Position numbers and translations under genes: made by a program. The notes under the pieces are model-generated. The model saw only the letters and a list, made by a program, of their open reading frames with translations. It did not search any database and was not told where the DNA came from. A DNA stretch of 64,000 nucleotides from DAOUAT01 sp964551735 (GTDB taxonomy: Bacteria > Chloroflexota > Anaerolineae > CG2-30-64-16): positions 62,001 to 126,000 of the forward strand of contig CAZKEF010000002.1 of NCBI GenBank assembly GCA_964551735.1, given 5' to 3'. The stretch's first letter is position 1, and each line of letters opens with the position of its first letter. Shown here one piece after another: positions 30,996 through 40,036 of this stretch.

Positions 30996-31433
30996 CTATT
31001 CTCTGTGCCGCCGAGACGCCAAGAAGCCCTCGAGGATCACGGCCGCTGCTGCGGCATCCAAAGCACCTCGGCTGCCCGTCTCTGCCAACAGCCGGGCGGC
31101 ATCGATGGAAGATAGACTCTCGTCCCAGAACGCGACGGGGACGGCTAAGGAACCTGCCAGGCGGCCGGCATAGCGGCGGACCCACCGGGCTTGGCGGCCA
31201 TCAGCATCGTTCGCGGGGAGCCCGACAAGCACGCCGACAGCGCGCTCCCGGCGTACCAGCTGAGCGATCGCGGCGAAGTCCTCTGAACGCGTGGCATGGC
31301 GGCGCACCACGGTCAACGGCGAGGCCAGCATCCCTGCCTCATCGCAGGTAGCGACCCCGATCCGCACCTGCCCCAGGTCGAGCGCCAGCAGGCGGCCCGC
31401 GGGCAACTCGGCAGCAGAAGACAAGATCGCCAT
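30996..31433 (-). CDS. ruvX: Holliday-junction resolvase-like protein RuvX/YqgF
   Basis: 145 residues. RNase-H-fold nuclease family implicated in pre-16S rRNA 5' end maturation and possibly recombination. The first acidic residue is in LLALDLGQVRIGVA (Asp19), then VGVLVGLPANDADG, the second Asp/Glu in VAFWDESLSS, and the last in ALDAAAAAVILEGFL. Length is typical. It ends two bases after the next gene begins in the direction of transcription (31435), so translation may be coupled. Part of the alaS-ruvX-mltG cluster. Confidence 0.93.
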   Translation of the reverse strand: MAILSSAAELPAGRLLALDLGQVRIGVATCDEAGMLASPLTVVRRHATRSEDFAAIAQLVRRERAVGVLVGLPANDADGRQARWVRRYAGRLAGSLAVPVAFWDESLSSIDAARLLAETGSRGALDAAAAAVILEGFLASRRHRE

Positions 31434-31434
31434 G

Positions 31435-33012
31435 TCAACGGTTCATCGCCAGATGTGCGCCGGCATCCCAGTCCACAACGACACGGATGCGCCACGGCAA
31501 CATGGGCACATTGATCGGAACCACATAGGGCAACCAATCAGGACCCAGGTGCACGTCGGGCGGCTGCGCCAAGGAGAAACGCCGTTGCACTGCCTGTTGC
31601 GCCTCGGCCGGGGGCAGCCCCAGCACCACGTTGCGCACCTGGTCAGCATCGACCCCGCGCAGCAACGTGCCCGTGGCCGTCAGGCCGAACGCGACGGTGG
31701 ACGCGTCGATTTGTTGCACTGGGCCTGGGACGAAGCGCATTGTCTCAGAAATCAAGCGTGAACCGGATGGCATGGCTGCCTGAAGTCGCGTCAGACCCAC
31801 CTCACGCACCGCAGCCTGGTCCACCACAAGGCTAACTGCCTGAACGCTCATCCGCAAGAAGAGCTCGGGCGAGACCTCCCCCACAAACGGGGTAAAGGTG
31901 GGTGACAAAGGCACATAGCTGACCGACTCCGGCGGGATGAGCCGGCCACTGCCAGCTCGCTCGTTAAGTCGCTCCACCGCTTGCTTTTTCAGTTCTTCGA
32001 AAAGCTGCGCCTCAAGCCGCGCTTTGTCATCCTCGGTCACGACACCCACCTGCGCGGTCGTGCCGCCCGAAAAGTTGCTCTCGTTAGCCACCGCCAGCGA
32101 GAGAGCCAGGGAGCCCTCAACACGCGTCACCGTGCCAGCTCGCACGTTGCCGCTCGGGCCTGGCAGCAATGCCTCCACCGGCACGGCCACACGACCGCTG
32201 GGAACCAATGAAACCTCAGCCGTGGTCACAAACTGAACGTTATCGCCAGTAGCCGTCGAGACCATTGTGCCGGCAGGCACGTCTACTTGGCGCTGGGTCC
32301 GATTGATCAAGACGACACGGCCAGTGGCTTTAGTAGCCGGTTCGGCTCGCCGTCCAGTGGTCTCAGTACGCGCTTCGCCTGACACCTGTACGCTCAGCAC
32401 TTGCGCCGGAACTATCCCTGCTGCGGCGTCTGTCCGTGCATCCTGTATCGCCTGCAGCGGCACATTGATCTGGATGGGTTCGGAGGCCGGCGTAATGGTA
32501 ATCGTCGCGGCCGGGATGAACGTCGCCAGCGCATACAACATGCCGCCGAACAGCGCCATCAGGCCCAGGGTCAGGCCCAACGTCGCCCACCAAGGGCTGG
32601 GCCGGCGGGCAAACGCGCGCAGGTAGGCGATGGGGCGGAATCCGCTGGGCGAACGCTTGCCGAACAAGCTGGCTGCGTAAGGCGCGCTGACACCTGGCGG
32701 GGTGGCTGCGGACACGCGCGGCGGCCGGTCAGCACGCAAGCGGCGCCAACGCGCCCCGTCGCCGCGCGCCTGGCTGCGAAAGGTGCTGATGCCCTCCCGC
32801 GCGGCCAGGCGACGCAGCGCAGGATCCTCGGTGGCGAGCGCCAGGCCGACCTGGGCTGCAGCCGCTTCACGGCGCAAAACGCGCAACGCGACGGCGTCAA
32901 GCGCCAGACCCGATGGCACGACGAAGAGAACACGCTCAGTCCCGGCGGCTCTGATCTTGGCCAGCATCCCCGGCAGCGTATCTTGTGGGGTCAAGCGAAA
33001 GGTTACGGTCAT
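31435..33012 (-). CDS. Membrane-anchored baseplate-J-like protein
   Basis: 525 residues from ATG 33012. The N-terminal 110 residues look like a cytoplasmic alpha/beta domain (TERVLFVVPSGLALDA, then VGLALATEDPALRRLAAREGI, which resembles a Rossmann fold). A linker and a membrane helix follow (ATLGLTLGLMALFGGMLYALATFIP). The outer part has ATITITPASEPIQINVPLQA, VQVSGEARTETTGR, TATGRVVLINRT-like and VPAGTMVSTATGDNVQFVTTAEVSL, the pattern of the baseplate J/gp47 domain seen in phage tails. In this position, between alaS and ruvX, the gene is not part of a tail cluster and is probably a conserved envelope protein of the lineage that uses a J-like fold. No function is known. Confidence 0.7.
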   Translation of the reverse strand: MTVTFRLTPQDTLPGMLAKIRAAGTERVLFVVPSGLALDAVALRVLRREAAAAQVGLALATEDPALRRLAAREGISTFRSQARGDGARWRRLRADRPPRVSAATPPGVSAPYAASLFGKRSPSGFRPIAYLRAFARRPSPWWATLGLTLGLMALFGGMLYALATFIPAATITITPASEPIQINVPLQAIQDARTDAAAGIVPAQVLSVQVSGEARTETTGRRAEPATKATGRVVLINRTQRQVDVPAGTMVSTATGDNVQFVTTAEVSLVPSGRVAVPVEALLPGPSGNVRAGTVTRVEGSLALSLAVANESNFSGGTTAQVGVVTEDDKARLEAQLFEELKKQAVERLNERAGSGRLIPPESVSYVPLSPTFTPFVGEVSPELFLRMSVQAVSLVVDQAAVREVGLTRLQAAMPSGSRLISETMRFVPGPVQQIDASTVAFGLTATGTLLRGVDADQVRNVVLGLPPAEAQQAVQRRFSLAQPPDVHLGPDWLPYVVPINVPMLPWRIRVVVDWDAGAHLAMNR

Positions 33013-33058
33013 AAAACGGCGTGCTAGCGATGACACGCGTCCTCGCCAGCGCGATTCC

Positions 33059-35845
33059 TCAATGTTTTAGTTGCTGGCGCACCAGATCGGGCACCTGGGC
33101 CAACGCCGCTGGCAATTTGCTCAGATCGCGGCCGCCCGCCTGGGCCAGCGCGGGGCGGCCGCCCCCGCCGCCGCCCACTATACGCGCCACCGCCTTGACC
33201 AGCTCGCCCGCATGGATGCCGCGCTTGAGCAGGTCATCGGTGACAGCAGCGATGAATTGCGGCTTATCATCCACAGCCGTCGCCAACACGACGACCGCCG
33301 ATCCGAGTTTCTGGCGCAGATGGTCGCTCATGTCGCGCAAGGTCTGGATGTCCACCTCATCAATCTGCGCGACCACCACCCCGATGCCCTCGACACGCTG
33401 GGCATTGGCAGCCAGGCGATCGGTCTGCTGCAAGGCGAGCTCGGCCTTCAAGCGCGCGTTCTCTTTGTGGGCAGCCTGGAGCTCACTGTACAGGTTGCGC
33501 ACAGCGCGATCCACCTGGTCGGCCGACACGCGCAACAGCGCGGCCGTCTGATCGAGCAGGCGCAAGCGATGTTGCGCGAACTGCTGCGCGTACCGTCCGG
33601 TCACCGCCTCGATACGGCGCACGCCCGCGCCCACGCTTTCCTCAGAAACGATGTGGAAGAAACCGATCTGCCCCGTGCGCTGAACGTGGGTGCCGCCGCA
33701 CAACTCTTTGCTGAACTCCTCGTCCTCCCAGCCGATCTTGATCGTGCGAACCTCTTCACCGTATTTTTCGGTGAAGAGCGCCATCGCGCCCTCGGCCACG
33801 GCTTGCTTATAGGTCGTGTGGCCCACTTCCACCGGGTAATCGGCCAGGATCGCCTCATTCACCGACTGCTCCACCGCATCCAGATCATCCTGGGTCAACA
33901 TGCCGGCATGGGTGAAGTCGAAACGAAGCCGTTCAGGCGAAACCACCGAGCCGGCCTGAAGCACGTGCTCGCCCAAGACGTAGCGGAGCTCGCTGTGCAT
34001 CAGATGAGTAGCTGTATGGTTGCGCATGATGTCCATGCGCCGATCGAGATCCACCTCGGCCACACACGGCTCGCCGGCGCGCGGGTTGCCCTCGGTCACC
34101 TCGCCGACGTGAATGATCAAGCCCGCCACCGGGCGGCGCGTGTCGTTCACGCAGATCTCCCACAGCTTATCGTCACTTACCTCGTCCACATAGCGGGTGA
34201 TAAAGCCGGTGTCGGTGACCTGGCCACCGGACTCGACGTAGAACGGCGTCTCAGGCAGAACCACTTCGACCTTGTCGCCCGCGCGAGCACCGGCCACGCG
34301 ACGACCGCCGCTCAACAGGGCGATCACCTGGGTTTCCCGCTCGACTTCACCATCGTACACATGCCTTACACCGGCAGCAGGCAGGGCGCCCTCGGCCTTC
34401 AGTTCCTGCAATAGATCAAAATAGACCTGGAGATCACCGGTATCCTGCATGACAAACTGTGTTGCCGCGCGGCCGCGCTCCTTCTGACCCGCCAGCGCGG
34501 CCTGGAAGCCAGCTTGATCCACGGTCATGCCATGGTCGCGCGCCATATCGTTGGTTAAGTCCAAGGGAAAGCCGTGCGTGTCATACAGGCGAAACGCGTC
34601 CGCACCGGGGATGACTGTCGCTCCGCGCGCCTTCAGCCCGGCCATCAGCTCCTCAATCATCGCCATGCCGTTAGTCAAAGTCTGGCTGAAGCGCGTTTCC
34701 TCGGCTTCGATGTTCGTGAGGATGAACTCGCGGCGGCGTACAAGGTCGCCGTAATGCGGGCCCATGATGTCGATGACCGTCTTGGCGATCTCGGCCAGGA
34801 AGGGGCGGGTAAGGCCCAACATGCGGCCATGCCGCGCTGCGCGGCGCAGCACCAGGCGCAGCACATAGCCGCGGCCCTCGTTGGCCGGCAGCACCCCATC
34901 ACCGATGAGAAACGCGATGGTCCGACCGTGGTCCGCGATAACACGGTAGGAAACAGCGCGGACCGGATCCTCCAGGTCATGGGCGACATCCCGGTCGGTC
35001 ACCACCTCACGCACCAGCGCCTGGGTGCGATGGATGATGGGTGTGAACAGATCGGTGTCATAGTTGCTGCGCACACCTTGCAGCACGCCGACGATGCGCT
35101 CGAACCCCATGCCGGTGTCGACATGCCTGGCGGGCAACGGCTCTAACTGCCCATGGCCCAGATTGTTATACTGGATGAAGACCAGATTCCACAACTCAAT
35201 AAAACGTTTGCAGTCCCCGTTCACCCGGCAGACGTGATCCGGAACACCCTGTTTGTCGCAACGTTCCGGCCCCAGGTCCAGGTGGATCTCGCTGCACGGC
35301 CCGCATGGCCCGGTCTCGCCCATCTCCCAGAAGTTGTCTTTCCGGCCAAAATACAGGATGTGCTCCGGGTTGATGTCGGTTTCGCTGCGCCAATAACCGG
35401 CAGCCTCATCGTCACGGCCGATGTCGCCTTTATCGTCCTGGAACACGGTAGACCAGAGCTGCGCCTTGGGCAGGCCCCACACACCGGTCAACAGCTCCCA
35501 TGCCCACGCGATGGCTTCCTTCTTGTAGTAGTCGCCGAACGACCAGTTCCCCAACATCTCAAACAGAGTGTGATGATAAGGGGAGCGGCCCACGTCCTCC
35601 AGGTCGTTGTGTTTGCCACTCACGCGCATGCATTTCTGTGAATCAGCAACGCGACGGGCCTCCGGTTGGCGCAGCCCCAGGAAAATATCCTTGAACTGGT
35701 TCATACCGGCATTGGTGAACAGCAAAGTCGGATCGTTCAGGGGCACCAGCGAATCACTGGGCACGATCAGATGTCCCTTGCTGGCAAAAAAGTCCAGGAA
35801 CTGCTGGCGGATCTCCGCGCTGGTTGGGATACGCTTGTCGGTCAT
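33059..35845 (-). CDS. alaS: Alanyl-tRNA synthetase
   Basis: 928 residues. It charges tRNA-Ala in the cytoplasm. The class II core is clear (SADIRQ-like start EIRQQFLDFFASKGH, LLFTNAGMNQFKDIFLG, HTLFEMLGNWSFGDYYKKEAI, GFERIV), the editing domain carries HTATHLMHSELRYVLG and CGGTHVQRTGQIGFF with zinc ligands, and the C-Ala domain ends with GGGGGGRPALAQAGG. Length is slightly above average. ATG 35845 is preceded by AAGGAAAG. The gene has its own strong promoter and a hairpin in its leader. It starts the series alaS, J-like protein, ruvX, mltG, binding protein on the minus strand. Confidence 0.98.
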   Translation of the reverse strand: MTDKRIPTSAEIRQQFLDFFASKGHLIVPSDSLVPLNDPTLLFTNAGMNQFKDIFLGLRQPEARRVADSQKCMRVSGKHNDLEDVGRSPYHHTLFEMLGNWSFGDYYKKEAIAWAWELLTGVWGLPKAQLWSTVFQDDKGDIGRDDEAAGYWRSETDINPEHILYFGRKDNFWEMGETGPCGPCSEIHLDLGPERCDKQGVPDHVCRVNGDCKRFIELWNLVFIQYNNLGHGQLEPLPARHVDTGMGFERIVGVLQGVRSNYDTDLFTPIIHRTQALVREVVTDRDVAHDLEDPVRAVSYRVIADHGRTIAFLIGDGVLPANEGRGYVLRLVLRRAARHGRMLGLTRPFLAEIAKTVIDIMGPHYGDLVRRREFILTNIEAEETRFSQTLTNGMAMIEELMAGLKARGATVIPGADAFRLYDTHGFPLDLTNDMARDHGMTVDQAGFQAALAGQKERGRAATQFVMQDTGDLQVYFDLLQELKAEGALPAAGVRHVYDGEVERETQVIALLSGGRRVAGARAGDKVEVVLPETPFYVESGGQVTDTGFITRYVDEVSDDKLWEICVNDTRRPVAGLIIHVGEVTEGNPRAGEPCVAEVDLDRRMDIMRNHTATHLMHSELRYVLGEHVLQAGSVVSPERLRFDFTHAGMLTQDDLDAVEQSVNEAILADYPVEVGHTTYKQAVAEGAMALFTEKYGEEVRTIKIGWEDEEFSKELCGGTHVQRTGQIGFFHIVSEESVGAGVRRIEAVTGRYAQQFAQHRLRLLDQTAALLRVSADQVDRAVRNLYSELQAAHKENARLKAELALQQTDRLAANAQRVEGIGVVVAQIDEVDIQTLRDMSDHLRQKLGSAVVVLATAVDDKPQFIAAVTDDLLKRGIHAGELVKAVARIVGGGGGGRPALAQAGGRDLSKLPAALAQVPDLVRQQLKH

Positions 35846-35875
35846 CGGCTTCTTTCCTTCGGCTCACAATCAAGA

Positions 35876-35896
35876 CGCGCCGGGGACCCCAGCGCG
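35876..35896 (-). promoter_or_regulatory. GC-rich palindrome in the alaS leader
   Basis: CGCGC-C-GGGG-A-CCCC-A-GCGCG is self-complementary except for one internal pair. It lies just downstream of the predicted alaS transcription start and about 30 bases before the start codon. It is not a T-box leader: there is no specifier hairpin and no AGGGTGGNACCGCG motif. Confidence 0.5.
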
Positions 35897-35907
35897 TGAC
35901 TGATACT

Positions 35908-35936
35908 ATTCTACGGCAAGAGCAGACCTTTGTCAA
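35908..35936 (-). promoter_or_regulatory. alaS promoter
   Basis: TTGACA (35931-35936), 17 bp, TAGAAT (35908-35913) on the minus strand. The -35 is a perfect consensus. Confidence 0.8.
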
Positions 35937-35949
35937 AGACCTTACCCGC

Positions 35950-35979
35950 AAAAATCCCCGGCCCAACAGAGCCGGGGAT
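35950..35979 (-). terminator. Rho-independent terminator of the LysM-PA14 gene
   Basis: On the minus strand ATCCCCGGC, a short loop, GCCGGGGAT, then TTTTGC. It follows the stop codon of the upstream LysM-PA14 gene and lies just before the alaS promoter. Confidence 0.8.
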
Positions 35980-36004
35980 CGGCGGACAAAAAAGCGTTCT
36001 CAGT

Positions 36005-36832
36005 CTACAGCTTCGTGATGCTGAAGGAAATCTCGGATAAGCCTTCGGCCTCGAAGAACTCAACGGTGAAGGTGTGGTTGCCGGCTACGATCACCAGATC
36101 CTGAGTGAACGTCGTCGCGGCCTGCACCTGCCATTGGTCAATATACAGCACGCCATCAATATACACGCGGATCCCATCATCGGCCCGTACTGTCACGCGA
36201 TAAGTGCCGCCGGTCAAATTGAAAACGCGATTCCAACGCACCGAGAAGCTATCCGCAAACACCTGCGGCGCGGGGGAACCATACCCCCAGTTATAGCTCA
36301 GGTTGGTTTCTTTGCGCTCTAGTACCGGCGCGCCAGCCAGGTCACGATTGTTGTAGTATTGTGCAAACCAGGAACCAACCTGCGGCGGTAGAGGCGGTGT
36401 GGGTTTGGGCACAGGTGCGCAGTGCGGCGGGTGGATCACCAGCAGTTGCCCCACGTAGATGCGGTTAGGGTTGGTGATGCGATTCCACTGCTGCAACTGC
36501 CAGACCGTTACCCTGTAGCGCGCAGCAATTCGGGTCAGGTTATCGCCCCTTTGCACCCGATAGTAAACGGGGCACGATGGCACTGGCGAGCCGCCCAATG
36601 GGATCACCAGGCGCATACCCGCGTAGATCGCGTTCAGGTTGGTGAGGCGATTGGCCTCGGCGATAGTGTACATGTTGACCCCGTAGCGCGCCGCGATTCC
36701 GTAAAGCGTCTCGCCGCGCTGTACGACATGGACGACGGTGCCGCTGGCTGACGCTACCGGGACGAGCAAAGTGCTCAGGAGCAGCACCGCGATCAGGAGT
36801 GCGCCGATCCGGCGCCCGACAGATTGAGACAT
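36005..36832 (-). CDS. Secreted LysM-LysM-PA14 protein
   Basis: 275 residues. A signal peptide (IGALLIAVLLLSTLLVPVASAS) is followed by two LysM domains (HVVQRGETLYGIAARYG at about 35-78 and YRVQRGDNLTRIAARYR at about 91-135), a Pro-rich linker, and a PA14 domain of about 120 residues (WFAQYYNNRDLAGAPVLER, YNWGYGSPAP, DSFSVRWNRVFNLTGGTYRVTVRADDGIRVYIDG). PA14 domains bind carbohydrates. The protein is probably exported, attached to wall glycan by LysM and displays a sugar-binding domain. It has its own terminator. It is the third exported LysM protein in the window. Confidence 0.9.
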   Translation of the reverse strand: MSQSVGRRIGALLIAVLLLSTLLVPVASASGTVVHVVQRGETLYGIAARYGVNMYTIAEANRLTNLNAIYAGMRLVIPLGGSPVPSCPVYYRVQRGDNLTRIAARYRVTVWQLQQWNRITNPNRIYVGQLLVIHPPHCAPVPKPTPPLPPQVGSWFAQYYNNRDLAGAPVLERKETNLSYNWGYGSPAPQVFADSFSVRWNRVFNLTGGTYRVTVRADDGIRVYIDGVLYIDQWQVQAATTFTQDLVIVAGNHTFTVEFFEAEGLSEISFSITKL

Positions 36833-37119
36833 ACGGCCCTCCCATTTCTCACAAGATTAGCCAAGCTAATATCTATCGTATATCCTAAAAGACGCTCGTG
36901 GTTAGATTTCGTTCCGGGCTCGCAGCACTTTTGACAGCGCCCTTGCACTATGCTATTGTCCCCTCTGGCCAATCGCTCGTAACACAATACACTAACTTAT
37001 CATACGATCGCACCAGCGCGCGACCAACACTTCAATTGTAATTCAAGTGCAATTCACGCGCAAACGCGACATGCGCCACGACAATATATACAGTATTTAT
37101 CGGATGCCAGGAGATCGCA
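36833..37119. other. AT-rich divergent intergenic region
   Basis: 287 bases without a gene between the LysM-PA14 gene (minus) and the mutarotase-like gene (plus). It is much richer in A and T than the surroundings. It contains AATTGTAATTCAAGTGCAAT (37034-37053), an imperfect palindrome, and several TATA-like words in both directions. It should hold both promoters, but no -35/-10 pair is clear enough to name. Confidence 0.5.
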
Positions 37120-38019
37120 ATGGACACCACCTTCCACGGATTACCCGCGCACACCATGGAAAACGCGCATCTGCGGCTCACTTATCTGGCCGAGGCGGGG
37201 CCGCGCGTCGTCGGGTTCGGCCCGGCTGGGACTGATCTGAACCTGTTCGCCGAAGTGCCCGACATCCGCATCCCTACTCCCAGCGGTGACTGCCGGTTCT
37301 ACGGCGGACACCGCCTGTGGCACGCGCCCGAGGCCTTCCCGCGCACCTACCAGCCAGACAACCAGGGCGTCGAAGTCACCATACTGGCGGACGGCGTGCG
37401 CCTGACTGGGCCGGTCGAGGCGGCCACGGGCATCCGCAAGCAGATCGAGATAGCCCTGGCGCCGGATCGGCCGGTCGCCACGGTGACGCACCGCCTGGAG
37501 AATACGGGGATCTGGCCGGTGGAGTTGGCGCCCTGGGCTATCACACAGATGCGCCTGGGCGGCCTCCTCGTGCTGCCGCAGACCGACGGCCCGCTGGACG
37601 CCGCGGGACTGCTGCCCAACCGTCAGCTCGTGCTCTGGCCCTACACCCGCCTGGCCGACCCTCGCCTACAACTGCACGATGACTATGTGCTGATCGACGC
37701 GCGAGCCGACCAGCCCGCAGTCAAAATTGGCGCCATGAATCGGCACGGGTGGCTGGGCTACCTGCTGGACGGCTGGTTCTTTGTCACCCGCATGACACCC
37801 CAGCCCCACCTGCCCCACCCGGATTTCGGCTGTAACTCCGAGAGTTACTGCGGCGACAGCAACATCGAGCTGGAAACGCTCGGCCCTCTGATCCGACTCG
37901 CGCCGGGGGAAGCAGTCAGCCATGTGATCGGATGGGCGCTGTACCCAGCCAAAGACACGCCGCACACGGTGGCGGGGGTGCGGGGGTTGGTGCGCGATCT
38001 GGGGTTGCGAGGGGCATGA
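37120..38019 (+). CDS. Galactose-mutarotase-fold protein (DUF4380-like)
   Basis: 299 residues. The start MDTTFHGLPAHTMEN is followed by LRLTYLAEAGPRVVGFGPAG and GGHRLWHAPE, then IEIALAPDRPVATVTHRLENTGIWPVELAPWAITQM, and FGCNSESYCGDSNIELETLGPL. This beta-rich pattern with 'RLENTG..P..L..WA.T.M..GG' is that of aldose-1-epimerase-like hypothetical proteins. The canonical catalytic pair of GalM is not obvious, so a binding or non-mutarotase role is possible. No signal peptide. It stands alone on the plus strand, with the MATE gene convergent. Confidence 0.7.
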   Translation: MDTTFHGLPAHTMENAHLRLTYLAEAGPRVVGFGPAGTDLNLFAEVPDIRIPTPSGDCRFYGGHRLWHAPEAFPRTYQPDNQGVEVTILADGVRLTGPVEAATGIRKQIEIALAPDRPVATVTHRLENTGIWPVELAPWAITQMRLGGLLVLPQTDGPLDAAGLLPNRQLVLWPYTRLADPRLQLHDDYVLIDARADQPAVKIGAMNRHGWLGYLLDGWFFVTRMTPQPHLPHPDFGCNSESYCGDSNIELETLGPLIRLAPGEAVSHVIGWALYPAKDTPHTVAGVRGLVRDLGLRGA

Positions 38020-38032
38020 CCGCGGACCGCCT

Positions 38033-39394
38033 CTAAAAGGCCCGCACCACGTTGTTGATCCACCGGCCCGACCGCACCCGGCGCAGGCCGATGAAGAACT
38101 TGGTCAGCTCGTCGGCCATTACCAGCAACACCACCCAGTAGACCGGCAGGCGGAGGACGAAAGCGCCCAGGAGCGCCAGGGGCACGCCGATGAGCCAGAG
38201 CGGGCCGGTGTCCACGAACAGGCCATATCGGGTGTCGCCGCCGCTGCGCAAAACGCCGATGAGGATGACCATGTTCGCCGCCTTCAGCCACATCACGCTG
38301 GCCACCACGGTCAGGATGTTGCGCCCATAGACCTGCGCTTCCGGTGAAATCTGGTAGAGTTCGAGGATGACGCGCGACACCCCGAACACCAGCACGCCCA
38401 TTACCAGCGCAACCAGGATCGCCAGTTTCACGAAGCGCCACGCGTAGTCGTTGGCCTTCTCGGTGTCACCGGCGCCGATGTAGTTGCCCAGGATGATGGC
38501 GCAGGCGTTGCCCAGGCCCATGAACGGCACCAGCGCAATCCCCTCGATGGTGCTGGCGATGTTCACCGCCGCGATGGCCTCGGTGCCGATGCGCGCATAC
38601 ACCGCGCTGTAGGTGGTGATCCCCAACGACCACAACACCTCGGCCACGACCACCGGCGAAACCGTGCGTGCAAAACGGGCCAGGAACTCGCGACCCCAGG
38701 CGAACAACTCATGGGGCTGGGCGGCCGTCGGCAATTGATGGCGGTAGGAGAAGTAAATCAACGCCGCGCATTCCAGGAAACGCGCGATCACCGTCGCGAT
38801 GGCTGCGCCCGTCACCCCCAGCGCAGGCAGGCCAAACCGGCCGAAGATCAGGCCGTAGGCCAGGAGCGTCTTCAGGCTCAACGCGCCGATGCTCACCAGC
38901 ATGGGCAGCTTCACGTTCCGGGTGCTGCGCAGGGTGATGCCCACCATGACGCTGATGGCCGTGGGTAGGTAGCACAGGCCCACGATGCGCAGATACCGGC
39001 TGCCGATGGCGATCACGGCTGGGTCAGCCGTGTAGAAGCGCAAGACAAGCTGCGGCGCCAACACCGCGGCCGCGGAGAATAACGCGCCGCCGAACAGCGC
39101 GATAGTCAACGCGAGGCCCAAGACCCGGCGCAGGTTGCCCACATCACGACGGCCCCAGAACTGGGCCGAGAACACCGCGGAGCCGCTGCCCACGCCAAAC
39201 AGAAAGAGGGTCAACAGAAAGAAGAACTGATTCGCCAGCCCCACCGCGGCCACCGATGTCTCGCCCAACTGGCCGATCATCAAGACGTCCACCGCGTTGA
39301 GCGCGTTCATCACGAACTGCTGCATCGCGATGGGGACGGCCAAGCGCAACATCGTAGAAAAAAAGACCTTGTCATCGAAGAAGCGCGTCTGCAT
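38033..39394 (-). CDS. MATE-family multidrug/Na+ antiporter
   Basis: 453 residues from ATG 39394, a usual MATE length; the open frame runs 53 codons further upstream with no good ribosome site. Twelve hydrophobic segments are seen. The family pattern includes LAVPIAMQQFVMNALNAVDVLMIGQLGETSVAAVGLANQFFFL in the first bundle and IGTEAIAAVNIASTIEGIALVPFMGLGNACAIILGNYIGAG in the second. It exports drugs or metabolites in exchange for H+ or Na+; the substrate cannot be told. It is convergent with the mutarotase-like gene, only 13 bases between stops. Confidence 0.92.
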   Translation of the reverse strand: MQTRFFDDKVFFSTMLRLAVPIAMQQFVMNALNAVDVLMIGQLGETSVAAVGLANQFFFLLTLFLFGVGSGSAVFSAQFWGRRDVGNLRRVLGLALTIALFGGALFSAAAVLAPQLVLRFYTADPAVIAIGSRYLRIVGLCYLPTAISVMVGITLRSTRNVKLPMLVSIGALSLKTLLAYGLIFGRFGLPALGVTGAAIATVIARFLECAALIYFSYRHQLPTAAQPHELFAWGREFLARFARTVSPVVVAEVLWSLGITTYSAVYARIGTEAIAAVNIASTIEGIALVPFMGLGNACAIILGNYIGAGDTEKANDYAWRFVKLAILVALVMGVLVFGVSRVILELYQISPEAQVYGRNILTVVASVMWLKAANMVILIGVLRSGGDTRYGLFVDTGPLWLIGVPLALLGAFVLRLPVYWVVLLVMADELTKFFIGLRRVRSGRWINNVVRAF

Positions 39395-39569
39395 AGGCCG
39401 CAGTATCGCACGCTTCATCGGAGTTGCCAAACCGGGCCATGTGTACTTATAATGGCGGTGCAGTTTCGTGAAAGGCTTCGCAAGGTTCTTTCCCGCCGGT
39501 TGCACGCCCTGACACTCAGCGCCGACCTGCTTGGAAGGCCCCTTGCAACTCAACGAGGAGGCTCAATCC

Positions 39570-40022
39570 ATGCGTCCACCTACCTTCGCCCGATTCACCC
39601 TGATCGTCTTCATCGCGCTGACCCTATTGACCGGCTGCATCCCATCCGGTGCAGGCGGTATTGTCGTGCAGGACCCCTACGCCCGGCCTGCGCCCAACAT
39701 GGGCGGCAGTGGCGGCGCATTCATGGTGATCGCCAACAACAGCGGTCAAGCCGATCGCCTGCTCTCAGCCACCAGCCCGATCGCAAAAATGGTTGAGTTA
39801 CATGAGACAATCATGGAGGGCGAGGTGATGCAGATGGTCCATCAGCCCCAAGGATTCGAGCTCCCAGCCGGCAGCAAGGTGGAGTTGAAACCCGGTGGCA
39901 AGCACCTCATGCTGATGAACCTGGTCGCCCCGCTGGAGGCCGGCCAGACCATCCAGATCACGCTGAAGTTTGAGCAAGCAGGTGAGCAAACGATCAGTGT
40001 GCCCGTACGCGAAATGAAGTAA
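39570..40022 (+). CDS. PCu(A)C-type copper chaperone lipoprotein
   Basis: 150 residues from ATG 39570, with GAGGAGG nine bases upstream. Signal peptide with lipobox (LTLLTGC), so an outer-face lipoprotein. The copper site of the PCu(A)C family is visible: His and Met in ELHETIMEGEVMQM, then GGKHLMLMNL with His-x-Met. The fold start DPYARPAPNMGGSGGAFMVIANNS is typical. These proteins deliver Cu(I) to the CuA centre of cytochrome c oxidase or take part in copper homeostasis. A methyltransferase gene follows after 14 bases on the same strand. Confidence 0.9.
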   Translation: MRPPTFARFTLIVFIALTLLTGCIPSGAGGIVVQDPYARPAPNMGGSGGAFMVIANNSGQADRLLSATSPIAKMVELHETIMEGEVMQMVHQPQGFELPAGSKVELKPGGKHLMLMNLVAPLEAGQTIQITLKFEQAGEQTISVPVREMK

Positions 40023-40036
40023 CACGAGGTGTGTTC

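Noticed and set aside
31435..33012. Baseplate-J-like gene as part of the eCIS
   Set aside because: It has a membrane helix, lies 10 kb away on the other strand in a housekeeping cluster, and the eCIS has its own J protein.
35846..36004. T-box riboswitch before alaS
   Set aside because: No specifier loop or conserved T-box sequence; the space is taken by a promoter, a short palindrome and the terminator of the upstream gene.
39395..39553. N-terminal extension of the MATE transporter
   Set aside because: The 53 extra codons lack hydrophobic or conserved sequence and a ribosome site; the ATG at 39394 gives a normal MATE length.
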